A stretch of DNA of 64,000 nt from Williamsia sp. CHRR-6. GTDB lineage: Bacteria > Actinomycetota > Actinomycetes > Mycobacteriales > Mycobacteriaceae. Both the position numbers and the translations under genes were made by a program. The stretch is taken from NCBI RefSeq assembly GCF_018474015.1, contig NZ_JAHCSG010000002.1, forward strand, positions 1-64,000, read 5' to 3'. This document shows positions 19,140 to 26,651 of the stretch, piece after piece. A model generated the notes under the pieces. The model saw only the letters and a list, made by a program, of their open reading frames with translations, ran no database searches and was not told the origin of the DNA. How positions within the stretch are numbered: position 1 is the first letter of the stretch; every line of letters starts with the position of its first letter.

Positions 19140-19319
19140 TCAGGCTCGACGCCATTCCTCTTCGTCGGCCCACGCGTCGGCGGGGTCCGGCCGGTCGAGT
19201 GGCTGGTCCGGACTGTTCGCCAGTTCACGCTGCAAGCTGTCGAGGTCCATGTTCGGGGAGCTGTACTTGAGCTCCCGAGCCACCTTCGTCTGCTTTGCTT
19301 TTGCTCTGCCGCGGCCCAT
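19140..19319 (-). CDS. DUF3073 small protein (Rv0810c-like)
   Basis: A 59-aa basic-then-acidic protein: MGRGRAKAKQTKVARELKY at the N-terminus, then an acidic tail with DPADAWADEEEW. The family is conserved next to purM across actinobacteria (Rv0810c in M. tuberculosis); function unknown. ATG 19319 is chosen because the family starts at MGRGRAKAKQ; a longer reading adds 13 residues. The ribosome binding site GGGGG lies in an odd palindrome AGGGGGTCCCCCT (19320-19332) touching the start codon, which could limit translation. Confidence 0.8.
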   Translation of the reverse strand: MGRGRAKAKQTKVARELKYSSPNMDLDSLQRELANSPDQPLDRPDPADAWADEEEWRRA

Positions 19320-19341
19320 AGGGGGACCCCCTCGCACAATG

Positions 19342-19373
19342 ACGGGGCGGCCAATCAAGACTGGCGGCCCCGT
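19342..19373. other. Inverted repeat in the DUF3073 leader region
   Basis: ACGGGGC (19342-19348) plus GCCA (19350-19353) pair with TGGC (19362-19365) and GCCCCGT (19367-19373), eleven pairs with one mismatch around an 8-base loop. It lies 23-54 bases upstream of the minus-strand DUF3073 start. It could be a terminator for the MOSC gene or part of the DUF3073 5' leader; no U tract on the minus strand. Confidence 0.4.
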
Positions 19374-19454
19374 TCTGAGTTTACAAATCTTGTCGTGGCT
19401 ACAGTCTAGCGCGCTGGCGAGCGCAACGTGGACCGGCGGGTACGCCCGCGCGCC

Positions 19455-20096
19455 TCACCGGTCGCGAGCGCGTACGCGCAACGCCCGCTGCGCCTCCGAC
19501 CGGACCTTGGCCGCCACCTCCGGCGCCGACGCGAGCTGCGTCAGCAACTCGTCGGACACGGTGCCGGCGAAGAAGTCACGGATGCTCACCTGACGGTCGG
19601 GGCGACTGAGCACCTGCACCGCATCCCCCGCACGCACCTCCCCTTCGGTGACAACCCGCAGGTAGGTGCCCACGTCGCCCCGCTCGGTGAAGCGTTTCAC
19701 CCACTGTGGTCGCTCAGCCCATTCGGCGAAGGTGCGGCACGGAACGCGTGGCATCGACACCTCCACCACCACGTCGGTCCCGATGCGCCAGCGTTCCCCG
19801 ATCAGCGCATCCGAGACGGCCACATCCGCCAAGCGCAGGTTCTCGCCGAACCAGCCCGGTGCCGGTGTGAACCCGATCTCCTGCGACCAGCGCTTCGCCT
19901 CGGCCTCGCTGTAGGCGTAGACGGCCTGGTCCGGACCGCCGTGGTGGGTGCGATCGAGGATGAGGTCGCCGTCGATGCCCTCGGTGGTGAACGCGACGGC
20001 GCCGGCGAGCGGTGTCTTGGCGATTCCGGTGTCGCCGGTTCGGGCCAGTGTCACCGGCGTGCCGGCCGCACAGACCGCGACCACGGTGCCGGTCAT
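19455..20096 (-). CDS. MOSC domain protein (YiiM-like)
   Basis: A 213-aa protein of the MOSC superfamily (molybdenum cofactor sulfurase C-terminal; YiiM-type). Visible features: KTPLAGAVAFTTEGIDGD, the DRTHHGGPDQAVYAYS segment, and a conserved Cys in MPRVPCRTFAEW that corresponds to the sulfur-carrying Cys region of MOSC proteins. YiiM-type proteins are linked to molybdenum-cofactor-dependent reduction of N-hydroxylated compounds; the substrate here is unknown. ATG 20096 overlaps the TGA of the upstream YgfZ-like gene (ATGA), implying translational coupling; the open frame upstream is overlap with that gene. Confidence 0.85.
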   Translation of the reverse strand: MTGTVVAVCAAGTPVTLARTGDTGIAKTPLAGAVAFTTEGIDGDLILDRTHHGGPDQAVYAYSEAEAKRWSQEIGFTPAPGWFGENLRLADVAVSDALIGERWRIGTDVVVEVSMPRVPCRTFAEWAERPQWVKRFTERGDVGTYLRVVTEGEVRAGDAVQVLSRPDRQVSIRDFFAGTVSDELLTQLASAPEVAAKVRSEAQRALRVRARDR

Positions 20097-21262
20097 CGAC
20101 CGCGCAGCTTCTCGATCGCGGCCCGACCGGCCGGCACCCGATCGTCGGTGGGCACCGATGCGGGGTCGATGCGGGCGTCCACCCCCCCGGCCAACAGCGG
20201 GGTGTCGACCGGGATGGTGCGCTTGACCAGGGCCACGGCGACCGGGCCGTATTCGTGGTGGTCGACGACGGTACCCACCCGTCCGACGCTCCGTCCGCCT
20301 GCGGTGATCGGATCGCCGGTGACCGGGCGAGCGTCGGCGCTGCCGTCGAGTTGCAGCAGGACCAGTCGACGCGGCGGTTGGCCGAGGTTGTGGACTCGGG
20401 CCACGGTCTCCTGCCCGCGGTAGCAGCCTTTGTCCAGGTGTACTGCGCCGTGGTGGTCGGGGTCGCCGATCCAGGCCACCTCGTGCGGGATGGTCTTCTC
20501 GTCGGTGTCCACACCCAGCCGTGGCATCACGGCCACCGCCCGCAGCGCCTCGAACGCCCAGATGCCCGCGGGGCGCGCGCCGGTCTGGGTCAGCAGCGTC
20601 CACCAATCGGTGAGATGGCCGGTGGGCACCATCACGTCGACGCGCGGCAGCGGTGCATCGGCTTCGCCCAGCGGCGGCATCACGCGCCAGAACCCCTGCG
20701 GTTCGTCGTCGTGATGCTGCTCGGGCAGCGAGCCGGCCTGATAGACCTGCGCGTGCTCGGGGATCTCCAACAGCGCGGCGAGCGGGCCCGAGACCGCGCC
20801 GGGCCCGACGAGGGTGAGCACGGCGAGGTCGGGCCGCGCGACCGGGGTTGCTTTGGCCCAGAACACCATTCGGCTCAGAAAATCTAAAAGCGGTTGCGCC
20901 CGTTGATGTTCGGTGTCGAGATAGGTGACGCCGTCGATGTCGGTGACGATGAAGTGATCCTCAACGCGTCCGTTGCCGTCGAGGCTGAGGTCTTCGGCGC
21001 TGCGCCGATCGGGCAGCGTCGCCACGTGTTGGCTGGAGATGGTGTGCAGCCAGCTCAGCCGCTCCTCGCCGCTGATCTCGATGACCCCACGATGGGATCG
21101 GTCGACCACGATCACACCGTCGAGCGCGGCGCGCTGCTCACCGAGCGGGTCGCCGAAATGCCAGGCGACGCCTGCATCGGGGGAGTCGTCGGGGGCGGGT
21201 ACGGCACCGGATCCACGGTGGGCCAGCAGCACGGTGGACGGGGAGGCGGTCACGGCTTCCAT
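20093..21262 (-). CDS. ygfZ: YgfZ/GcvT folate-binding domain protein (Rv0811c-like)
   Basis: A 389-aa tetrahydrofolate-binding protein of the YgfZ/IBA57 type, which supports iron-sulfur cluster assembly or repair of Fe-S enzymes. The diagnostic motif KGCYRGQE is present near residue 284, and the N-terminal GcvT-like region contains VVDRSHRGVIEISGEERLSWLH. ATG 21262 is chosen; upstream in-frame starts would overlap the divergent pabC-like gene, whose start is 28 bp away. Position next to purM/DUF3073 matches Rv0811c. It is the first gene of a two-gene operon with the MOSC protein. Confidence 0.88.
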   Translation of the reverse strand: MEAVTASPSTVLLAHRGSGAVPAPDDSPDAGVAWHFGDPLGEQRAALDGVIVVDRSHRGVIEISGEERLSWLHTISSQHVATLPDRRSAEDLSLDGNGRVEDHFIVTDIDGVTYLDTEHQRAQPLLDFLSRMVFWAKATPVARPDLAVLTLVGPGAVSGPLAALLEIPEHAQVYQAGSLPEQHHDDEPQGFWRVMPPLGEADAPLPRVDVMVPTGHLTDWWTLLTQTGARPAGIWAFEALRAVAVMPRLGVDTDEKTIPHEVAWIGDPDHHGAVHLDKGCYRGQETVARVHNLGQPPRRLVLLQLDGSADARPVTGDPITAGGRSVGRVGTVVDHHEYGPVAVALVKRTIPVDTPLLAGGVDARIDPASVPTDDRVPAGRAAIEKLRGR

Positions 21263-21277
21263 GGTACGAGTACCCGA

Positions 21278-21283
21278 TAGGGT
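21278..21283 (+). promoter_or_regulatory. -10 element for a leaderless transcript (pabC-like gene)
   Basis: TAGGGT fits TANNNT and ends seven bases before ATG 21291. It lies in the 28-bp divergent gap shared with the YgfZ-like gene. Confidence 0.45.
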
Positions 21284-21290
21284 GAGCGCC

Positions 21291-22211
21291 ATGGCGCATC
21301 CGATCTTGGTCACCTACGACGGCGCGGTTCTCGACGCCGATGTCCCCTTCCTGCACGCCGACGACCTCGCCGCGGTGCGCGGTGACGGCGTCTTCGAGAC
21401 GCTGCTGGTGCGCGACGGACGCGCCCGCTGCGTGAACCTGCACCTGCATCGGTTGGCCCGCAGCGCCGCGGCGTTGGGACTGCCCGACCCTGATCTCGAC
21501 CGGTGGCTCGCGGCCATCCGCACCGGCGCTCGGGTGTGGGCAGAGGAGAACCCGTCCGCCGAGGGTGTGATGCGGCTGGTGTACTCGCGTGGTCGCGAGA
21601 GCGCGCCGGTCGACGCCCCGCCCAAAGGTTCCGACCGGGCCGACACCGGCATCAGTCGAGAATCCAACGAGGCGACCGCGTATCTGACCGTCGGCCCGGT
21701 GGCCGAGCGGGTGGCCACCGCCCGGGCCGAGGGGATCACCGTGATCACCCTCGACCGCGGATACTCGGTCGACCTCGCCGCCCGCGCCCCGTGGCAACTG
21801 TTGGGTGCCAAGACCTTGAGCTACGCGACCAACATGGCCGCGCTGCGTCACGCGGCCACCGAGGGCGCCGACGACGTGATCTATCTGAGCAGTGAAGGTC
21901 AGGTGCTCGAGAGCCCCCGAGCCACGGTGGTGGTGCTGCGTGGCGACACCCTCATCACCCCGCCCGCCGAGAACGGGATCCTGCACGGCACCACACAGCA
22001 GGCGCTGTTCACCATCGCCGAGAAAGAAGGGTTTCGCACCCGCGCCGCAGCGCTGCGTGGCTCGGACCTGGTGACCGCCGACGGGGTCTGGCTGGTGTCC
22101 AGCATCACCCTGGCTGCCCGAGTGGCGGTCCTCAACGGATACCCCATGCCGGTGCCCGCCCGCCTCGAGGAGTTCAACGCGCTGATCAACCGCGCGATCG
22201 AGCTGGACTGA
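21291..22211 (+). CDS. pabC: Aminotransferase class IV, probable 4-amino-4-deoxychorismate lyase
   Basis: A 306-aa PLP fold-type IV enzyme. It contains GDGVFETLLVRDGR near residue 31, the catalytic Lys in LLGAKTLSYATNM near 183, and the substrate/cofactor segment SEGQVLESPRATVVVL. Family members are branched-chain or D-amino acid aminotransferases and ADC lyase (PabC, which makes 4-aminobenzoate for folate). Position matches Rv0812, usually annotated as an amino acid aminotransferase or ADC lyase; the neighbouring folate-binding protein fits the PabC role but does not prove it. The gene appears leaderless. Confidence 0.78.
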   Translation: MAHPILVTYDGAVLDADVPFLHADDLAAVRGDGVFETLLVRDGRARCVNLHLHRLARSAAALGLPDPDLDRWLAAIRTGARVWAEENPSAEGVMRLVYSRGRESAPVDAPPKGSDRADTGISRESNEATAYLTVGPVAERVATARAEGITVITLDRGYSVDLAARAPWQLLGAKTLSYATNMAALRHAATEGADDVIYLSSEGQVLESPRATVVVLRGDTLITPPAENGILHGTTQQALFTIAEKEGFRTRAAALRGSDLVTADGVWLVSSITLAARVAVLNGYPMPVPARLEEFNALINRAIELD

Positions 22212-22226
22212 CCTCGATCTCTCAGG

Positions 22227-22254
22227 CACACAGAGGACTTTCGTCCCCTGTGTG
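22227..22254 (+). terminator. Terminator hairpin after the pabC-like gene
   Basis: CACACAGAGGAC (22227-22238) and GTCCCCTGTGTG (22243-22254) form a 12-bp stem with one mismatch and a TTTC loop, 15 bases after the stop codon. No U tract, as usual for actinobacteria. Confidence 0.6.
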
Positions 22255-22340
22255 GCGTGCAGTTCCCGGGACCTTGTGTGGTGGGTCGAACACCTTTGTC
22301 CCATGGTGTCGACCGGCGCTGAGGAGTTGAATCCGTGGTG

Positions 22341-22361
22341 ACTACTACGGCATGTAGTAGT
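22341..22361. promoter_or_regulatory. Perfect palindrome upstream of cydA (candidate operator)
   Basis: ACTACTAC (22341-22348), a five-base spacer ggcat, and GTAGTAGT (22354-22361) form a perfect inverted repeat 30 bases before the cydA ATG. It is AT-richer than its surroundings and the right size for a dimeric repressor. BlaI/CopY-type regulators bind TACTA..TAGTA-like sites, but the actual regulator is unknown. Confidence 0.5.
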
Positions 22362-22391
22362 GCTCTGGGGTTCGCACAGTGAGGTCGCCAC

Positions 22392-23897
22392 ATGAACGCG
22401 CTCGACGTCTCGCGTTGGCAATTCGGGATCACGACGGTCTACCACTTTCTGCTGGTCCCTCTGACCATCGGTCTTGCGCCGATGATCGCGGTGATGCAGA
22501 CGGTGTGGCACGTCACCGGCAATGAGCAGTGGTATCGCGCCACCAAGTTCTTCGGGAAGTTGTTCCTGATCAACTTCGCCCTGGGGGTGGCCACCGGCAT
22601 CGTGCAGGAGTTCCAGTTCGGCATGGCCTGGAGCGAGTACAGCCGCTACGTCGGGGACGTCTTCGGTGCGCCGCTGGCCCTGGAAGGGCTGGTCGCCTTC
22701 TTCCTGGAGTCGACCTTCCTGGGCTTGTGGATCTTCGGGTGGCAGCGCTTGCCGGCGCGAGTGCATCTGGCCTGCATCTGGCTGGTGGCCATCGGGGTAA
22801 ACGCATCGGCCTTCTTCATCATCGCGGCCAACTCGTGGATGCAGCACCCGGTGGGCGCCCGGTTCAATCCGGACACCCAACGCGCTGAGCTGGTGGACTT
22901 CTGGGCCGTGATGACCAACAACACCGCCCTGGCCGCGTTCCCGCACACCGTGGCCGGGGCGTTCCTCACCGCCGGTACCTTCGTCGCGGGCATCGGGACC
23001 TGGTGGATGATCCGAGATCGTAGACGCGCCAGGGTGACCGACGACGTGGTGCTCGCAGGCGAGCTCAACACCGAGGCGCGCACCCTCTACCGTCCGGTCA
23101 CCCGGTTTGCGATGTGGGTGATGCTGGCCTCGGGGGTGGCGTTGGCGGTCACCGGGGACGCTCAGGCCAAGCTGATGTTCGAACAGCAGCCGATGAAGAT
23201 GGCCTCGGCCGAATCGCTGTGCCACGTGGAGACCGGTGCCTCGTTCTCCATCCTGACCATCGGTACCCAGAACAACTGCGACTCGATCACCCGCGTGATC
23301 GAGCTGCCCAACCTCACCTCCTTCCTGGCCACCAACGACGTCAACGCGACGCTGTCGGGTGTGACCGATCTGCAACAGCAGTACCAGCAGCGATTCGGGC
23401 CCGGAAACTACCGTCCCAACCTCTTCGTCACCTACTGGGCGTTTCGGGCCATGATCGGTTGGGCCATCGGGTCGGCGGTGCTGGCCGCTGCGGGCCTGTG
23501 GTTCACGCGGCGCGGGCGGGTGCCCGACCAGCGGTGGCTGGGATGGCTTGCGTTGGCAGCCATCCCGACGCCGTTCCTGGCCAACAGCTCGGGCTGGGTG
23601 TTCACCGAGATGGGGCGCCAACCGTGGATGGTCGCGCCCAATCCGACGGGCGATCCCAGCATCCACCTCACCGTCGCGCAGGGCGTGTCGAACCAGTCGG
23701 TGTGGACGGTGATGATCTCGCTGACCACCTTCACGCTGCTGTACGGGGCGCTGGCGGTGGTGTGGTTCATCCTCGTCCGCCGCTACACCGTGCACGGGCC
23801 CCTGGCCCACGACTCGTCCCCGCACCCGGATCGAGGTCGCGACGACGGCGACGACACCGACGCAGACCGGCCCGCGCCCCTGTCGTTCGCCTACTGA
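22392..23897 (+). CDS. cydA: Cytochrome bd ubiquinol/menaquinol oxidase subunit I
   Basis: A 501-aa membrane protein, subunit I of the high-oxygen-affinity bd oxidase, which oxidises quinol and reduces O2 to water without pumping protons. The heme b595 His lies in TTVYHFLLVPLTIG near residue 19. GIVQEFQFGMAWSEYSRYVG, EGLVAFFLESTFLGLW, and the C-terminal FTEMGRQPW segment of the heme b558 region are all present. At 501 aa it is the short-Q-loop type usual in Gram-positives. It leads the cydABDC cluster; in M. tuberculosis this operon lies elsewhere, so it interrupts a conserved gene block here. Confidence 0.95.
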   Translation: MNALDVSRWQFGITTVYHFLLVPLTIGLAPMIAVMQTVWHVTGNEQWYRATKFFGKLFLINFALGVATGIVQEFQFGMAWSEYSRYVGDVFGAPLALEGLVAFFLESTFLGLWIFGWQRLPARVHLACIWLVAIGVNASAFFIIAANSWMQHPVGARFNPDTQRAELVDFWAVMTNNTALAAFPHTVAGAFLTAGTFVAGIGTWWMIRDRRRARVTDDVVLAGELNTEARTLYRPVTRFAMWVMLASGVALAVTGDAQAKLMFEQQPMKMASAESLCHVETGASFSILTIGTQNNCDSITRVIELPNLTSFLATNDVNATLSGVTDLQQQYQQRFGPGNYRPNLFVTYWAFRAMIGWAIGSAVLAAAGLWFTRRGRVPDQRWLGWLALAAIPTPFLANSSGWVFTEMGRQPWMVAPNPTGDPSIHLTVAQGVSNQSVWTVMISLTTFTLLYGALAVVWFILVRRYTVHGPLAHDSSPHPDRGRDDGDDTDADRPAPLSFAY

Positions 23898-23931
23898 CAT
23901 TGTCCTGCAACGGATTCAGAAGGGATTCGTG

Positions 23932-24984
23932 ATGACACTTCCAGAAGTGTGGTTCGTGGTGGTCGCCGTGTTATTCGCCGGCTACTTCCTGTTGGAGGGC
24001 TTCGACTTCGGGGTGGGGATGGCGTTGCCGTTCCTGGGTCGTGGTCGCGACGAGACCGCCGAGGACGGTGACGTTCGGCGGCGCACCCTCATCAACACCA
24101 TCGGACCGGTGTGGGACGGCAACGAGGTGTGGTTGTTGACCGGTGGCGGGGCGATGTTCGCGGCGTTCCCCATCTGGTACGCGACGATGTTCAGCGCGAT
24201 GTATCTGGCCCTGCTGGTCATCCTGGTCGGTTTGATCACCCGCGTGGTCGCGATCGAATGGCGCGGCAAGATCGACGATCCGCGGTGGCGTCGGTGGTGT
24301 GATGTCGGGATCGGACTGGGATCGTGGCTGCCCGCACTGCTGTGGGGTGTCGCCTTCGCCAACCTGGTGCGTGGACTCCCGCTGGATTCCGGACAGCGTT
24401 TCACCGGAACGTTTTTCGACTTGCTGAGTCCTTATGCCCTGCTGGGAGGGCTGACCACCCTGCTGCTGTTCGGCACCCATGGCTTGGTGTTCCTCACCCT
24501 CAAGACCGACGGTCATCTGCGCATCGAGGCGATGCGAGCGGCTCGTGTGTGGGCCGTACCCACGGTGATCGTCTTCGCGGTGTTCGGTGGCTGGACCCTC
24601 GCCTACGGCGAGAAGGGTTGGCTGGCAACGGTTCTTGCGGTCGGTGTGGCGGCGTCGATCGTCATCGCTGCGGCTGCGGCGGCGGGCCGGGAAGTGGTGG
24701 CCTTCGCGGCCACCAGCGTGTCGATCCTGTCGTTGGTGGTGCTGATCTTCGGGTCGCTGTGGCCGGTGGTGATTCGCGCGACCACCACGCGCGCCAACGA
24801 CCTCACCATCGCCGCGGCGGCGTCGAGCCACTACACGCTGACGGTGATGACGTGGGCGGCGGTGGTCATGGTGCCGGTGGTGCTGGCTTATCAGATCTGG
24901 ACGTATTGGGTTTTTCGTCAACGCATCTCCACCGCTCACATCCCGCCGTCGATCGGACTGTCGTTGCGGGTTCGGCGATCATGA
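23932..24984 (+). CDS. cydB: Cytochrome bd oxidase subunit II
   Basis: A 350-aa subunit II with about eight TM helices. The CydB start pattern PEVWFVVVAVLFAGYFLLEG and GFDFGVGMALPFLG is clear, followed by RRTLINTIGPVWDGNEVWLL and FPIWYATMFSAMYLAL. ATG 23932 follows AGAAGGGA; a GTG three bases earlier is possible. The stop overlaps the cydD ATG by four bases. It forms the integral heterodimer with CydA. Confidence 0.95.
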   Translation: MTLPEVWFVVVAVLFAGYFLLEGFDFGVGMALPFLGRGRDETAEDGDVRRRTLINTIGPVWDGNEVWLLTGGGAMFAAFPIWYATMFSAMYLALLVILVGLITRVVAIEWRGKIDDPRWRRWCDVGIGLGSWLPALLWGVAFANLVRGLPLDSGQRFTGTFFDLLSPYALLGGLTTLLLFGTHGLVFLTLKTDGHLRIEAMRAARVWAVPTVIVFAVFGGWTLAYGEKGWLATVLAVGVAASIVIAAAAAAGREVVAFAATSVSILSLVVLIFGSLWPVVIRATTTRANDLTIAAAASSHYTLTVMTWAAVVMVPVVLAYQIWTYWVFRQRISTAHIPPSIGLSLRVRRS

Positions 24985-26651
24985 CGGCGTCGCAGCCACC
25001 CATCGATCCGCGGCTGCTGCGCTGGTCTGCGAGCGCCCGGCGTTACGTCCTGGTGACGGCGGCGATGGGAGTCGTCACCGCGGGTGCGGTCATCGTCAGC
25101 GCCCTGATGGTGGCCGCCACACTCGCCGAGCTGGTGACCGATCCGGCATCGAGAGATGTTGCTGCCCAATCCGATCACCTCATTATCCTGGGCGTGGCGC
25201 TGGCGGTCCGCGCCCTGGCCGCCGTGGGTCACGCGCGTTACGCGCAGCGGGCGTCGGCGCAGACGATCGCCGAGCTGCGGATCGCGGCCATCGATGCGGT
25301 GACCGACGTGCGTCGCACCAGCCCACGGGAGCTGGCGCGGATGCGGGGCGATCTTCTCACCGTCACCGGGCGCGGGCTCGACGCGTTGGCGCCCTACCTG
25401 TCGTCCTTCATCCCGGCGCTTTTGCTCACCGTGACCGTCACGCCGGCGGTCGTCGCGGTGATCGCCTGGGCCGACCTCACATCGGCGATCATCGTGGTGG
25501 TCACGCTGCCGTTGATACCGCTGTTCATGGTTCTGATCGGGCTGATGACCCGTGATCGGACCCGGCGGCGACTGGAGGCCATGAACGCCCAGTCCGCGCA
25601 GCTGCTGGACCTGGTGGCCGGGGTACCCACTCTGCGCGCACTGCATCGGGCTGATGGTCCCGTGGTGCAGGTACGTGCATTGGGGCAGACCCATCGGCGG
25701 ACCACCATGCGTGCACTGCGGGTCGCGTTCCTCTCCGGCGCAGTCCTCGAGCTGCTGGCCACCCTCTGTGTGGCGTTGGTGGCCGTCAGCATCGGACTTC
25801 GCCTGGTGCACGGCGACATGACGCTGCACGACGGTGTTCTCGCCCTCATCCTCGCGCCCGAGGTGTACCTGCCGCTGCGCTCGGTGGGGGCGCAGTTCCA
25901 CAACTCCGAGACCGGGCGCACCGTCGCCGCCGACGTCCTCGATCTCATCGACCGCGCCCCCATCCGGCGGATCGAGCAGCACACCGACGCCGTGAACCTG
26001 CGGCAGGCGGCGGTGGTGCTGCACCAGGTGGGCGTGCGTGACCGTGACGGCTGGGCGCCGCGGGGGTTGTCGCTGCGCTGTGAACCCGGCGCCATCACTG
26101 TCCTCACCGGTGCCAACGGGAGTGGCAAATCGACTGCGCTGCAGGTGATCGCCGGGATGATCGCACCGGATACCGGTTGGGTGCGGATCGGCGACCTCGA
26201 CCCGGTGGCCGACCCCGAGGCCATCATCGGGTCGATCGCGTGGCTGGCCGAGCCGCCGGTGGTGCTACCGGGAACGGTGGCGAGCAACCTCGCCCTGTTC
26301 GGTCACCCCGACCCGGCGCGGCTCGATGGTGCCTGTCGGGCAACGGGGTTGGACACGGTGCTGGCGCAGCTGCCTGCGGGCCGCGACACCCGCGTGGGCT
26401 GCGGCGGGGTGGGTTTGTCGGCCGGGCAGCGTCAACGCTTGGCCGTGACGCGTGTGTTGGCCGCTCCTGCGTCGGTGCTGCTGCTCGACGAACCGACCGC
26501 GCACCTCGACGAACGGTCGGAGACGCAGGTGATCGAGGCGTTGCGCCGACGCGCAGCGGATGGGGCCACGATCGTCGTGGTCAGCCACCGGTCGGCGGTA
26601 CTCGCCGCCGCCGATGCGATCGTGACGACCTCGGCGGTGGCTCATGTCTGA
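24981..26651 (+). CDS. cydD: Thiol reductant ABC exporter subunit CydD
   Basis: A 556-aa half-transporter: six-helix membrane domain (about 20-310) plus ATPase domain. CydD hallmarks include RTSPRELARMRGDLLTVTGR followed by GLDALAPYLSSFIPALLL. Walker A is GANGSGKS, signature LSAGQRQRL, Walker B VLLLDEPTAHLD. CydDC exports cysteine/glutathione-type thiols or binds heme in E. coli and is needed to assemble cytochrome bd; in this organism the thiol partner is not known. ATG 24981 overlaps the cydB stop; an apparent upstream extension is out-of-frame cydB. Confidence 0.9.
   Translation: MTASQPPIDPRLLRWSASARRYVLVTAAMGVVTAGAVIVSALMVAATLAELVTDPASRDVAAQSDHLIILGVALAVRALAAVGHARYAQRASAQTIAELRIAAIDAVTDVRRTSPRELARMRGDLLTVTGRGLDALAPYLSSFIPALLLTVTVTPAVVAVIAWADLTSAIIVVVTLPLIPLFMVLIGLMTRDRTRRRLEAMNAQSAQLLDLVAGVPTLRALHRADGPVVQVRALGQTHRRTTMRALRVAFLSGAVLELLATLCVALVAVSIGLRLVHGDMTLHDGVLALILAPEVYLPLRSVGAQFHNSETGRTVAADVLDLIDRAPIRRIEQHTDAVNLRQAAVVLHQVGVRDRDGWAPRGLSLRCEPGAITVLTGANGSGKSTALQVIAGMIAPDTGWVRIGDLDPVADPEAIIGSIAWLAEPPVVLPGTVASNLALFGHPDPARLDGACRATGLDTVLAQLPAGRDTRVGCGGVGLSAGQRQRLAVTRVLAAPASVLLLDEPTAHLDERSETQVIEALRRRAADGATIVVVSHRSAVLAAADAIVTTSAVAHV

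Noticed and set aside
24324-24980. Upstream extension of CydD to 775 aa
   Set aside because: This stretch is an out-of-frame reading of cydB; the ATGA overlap gives the proper start at 24981.
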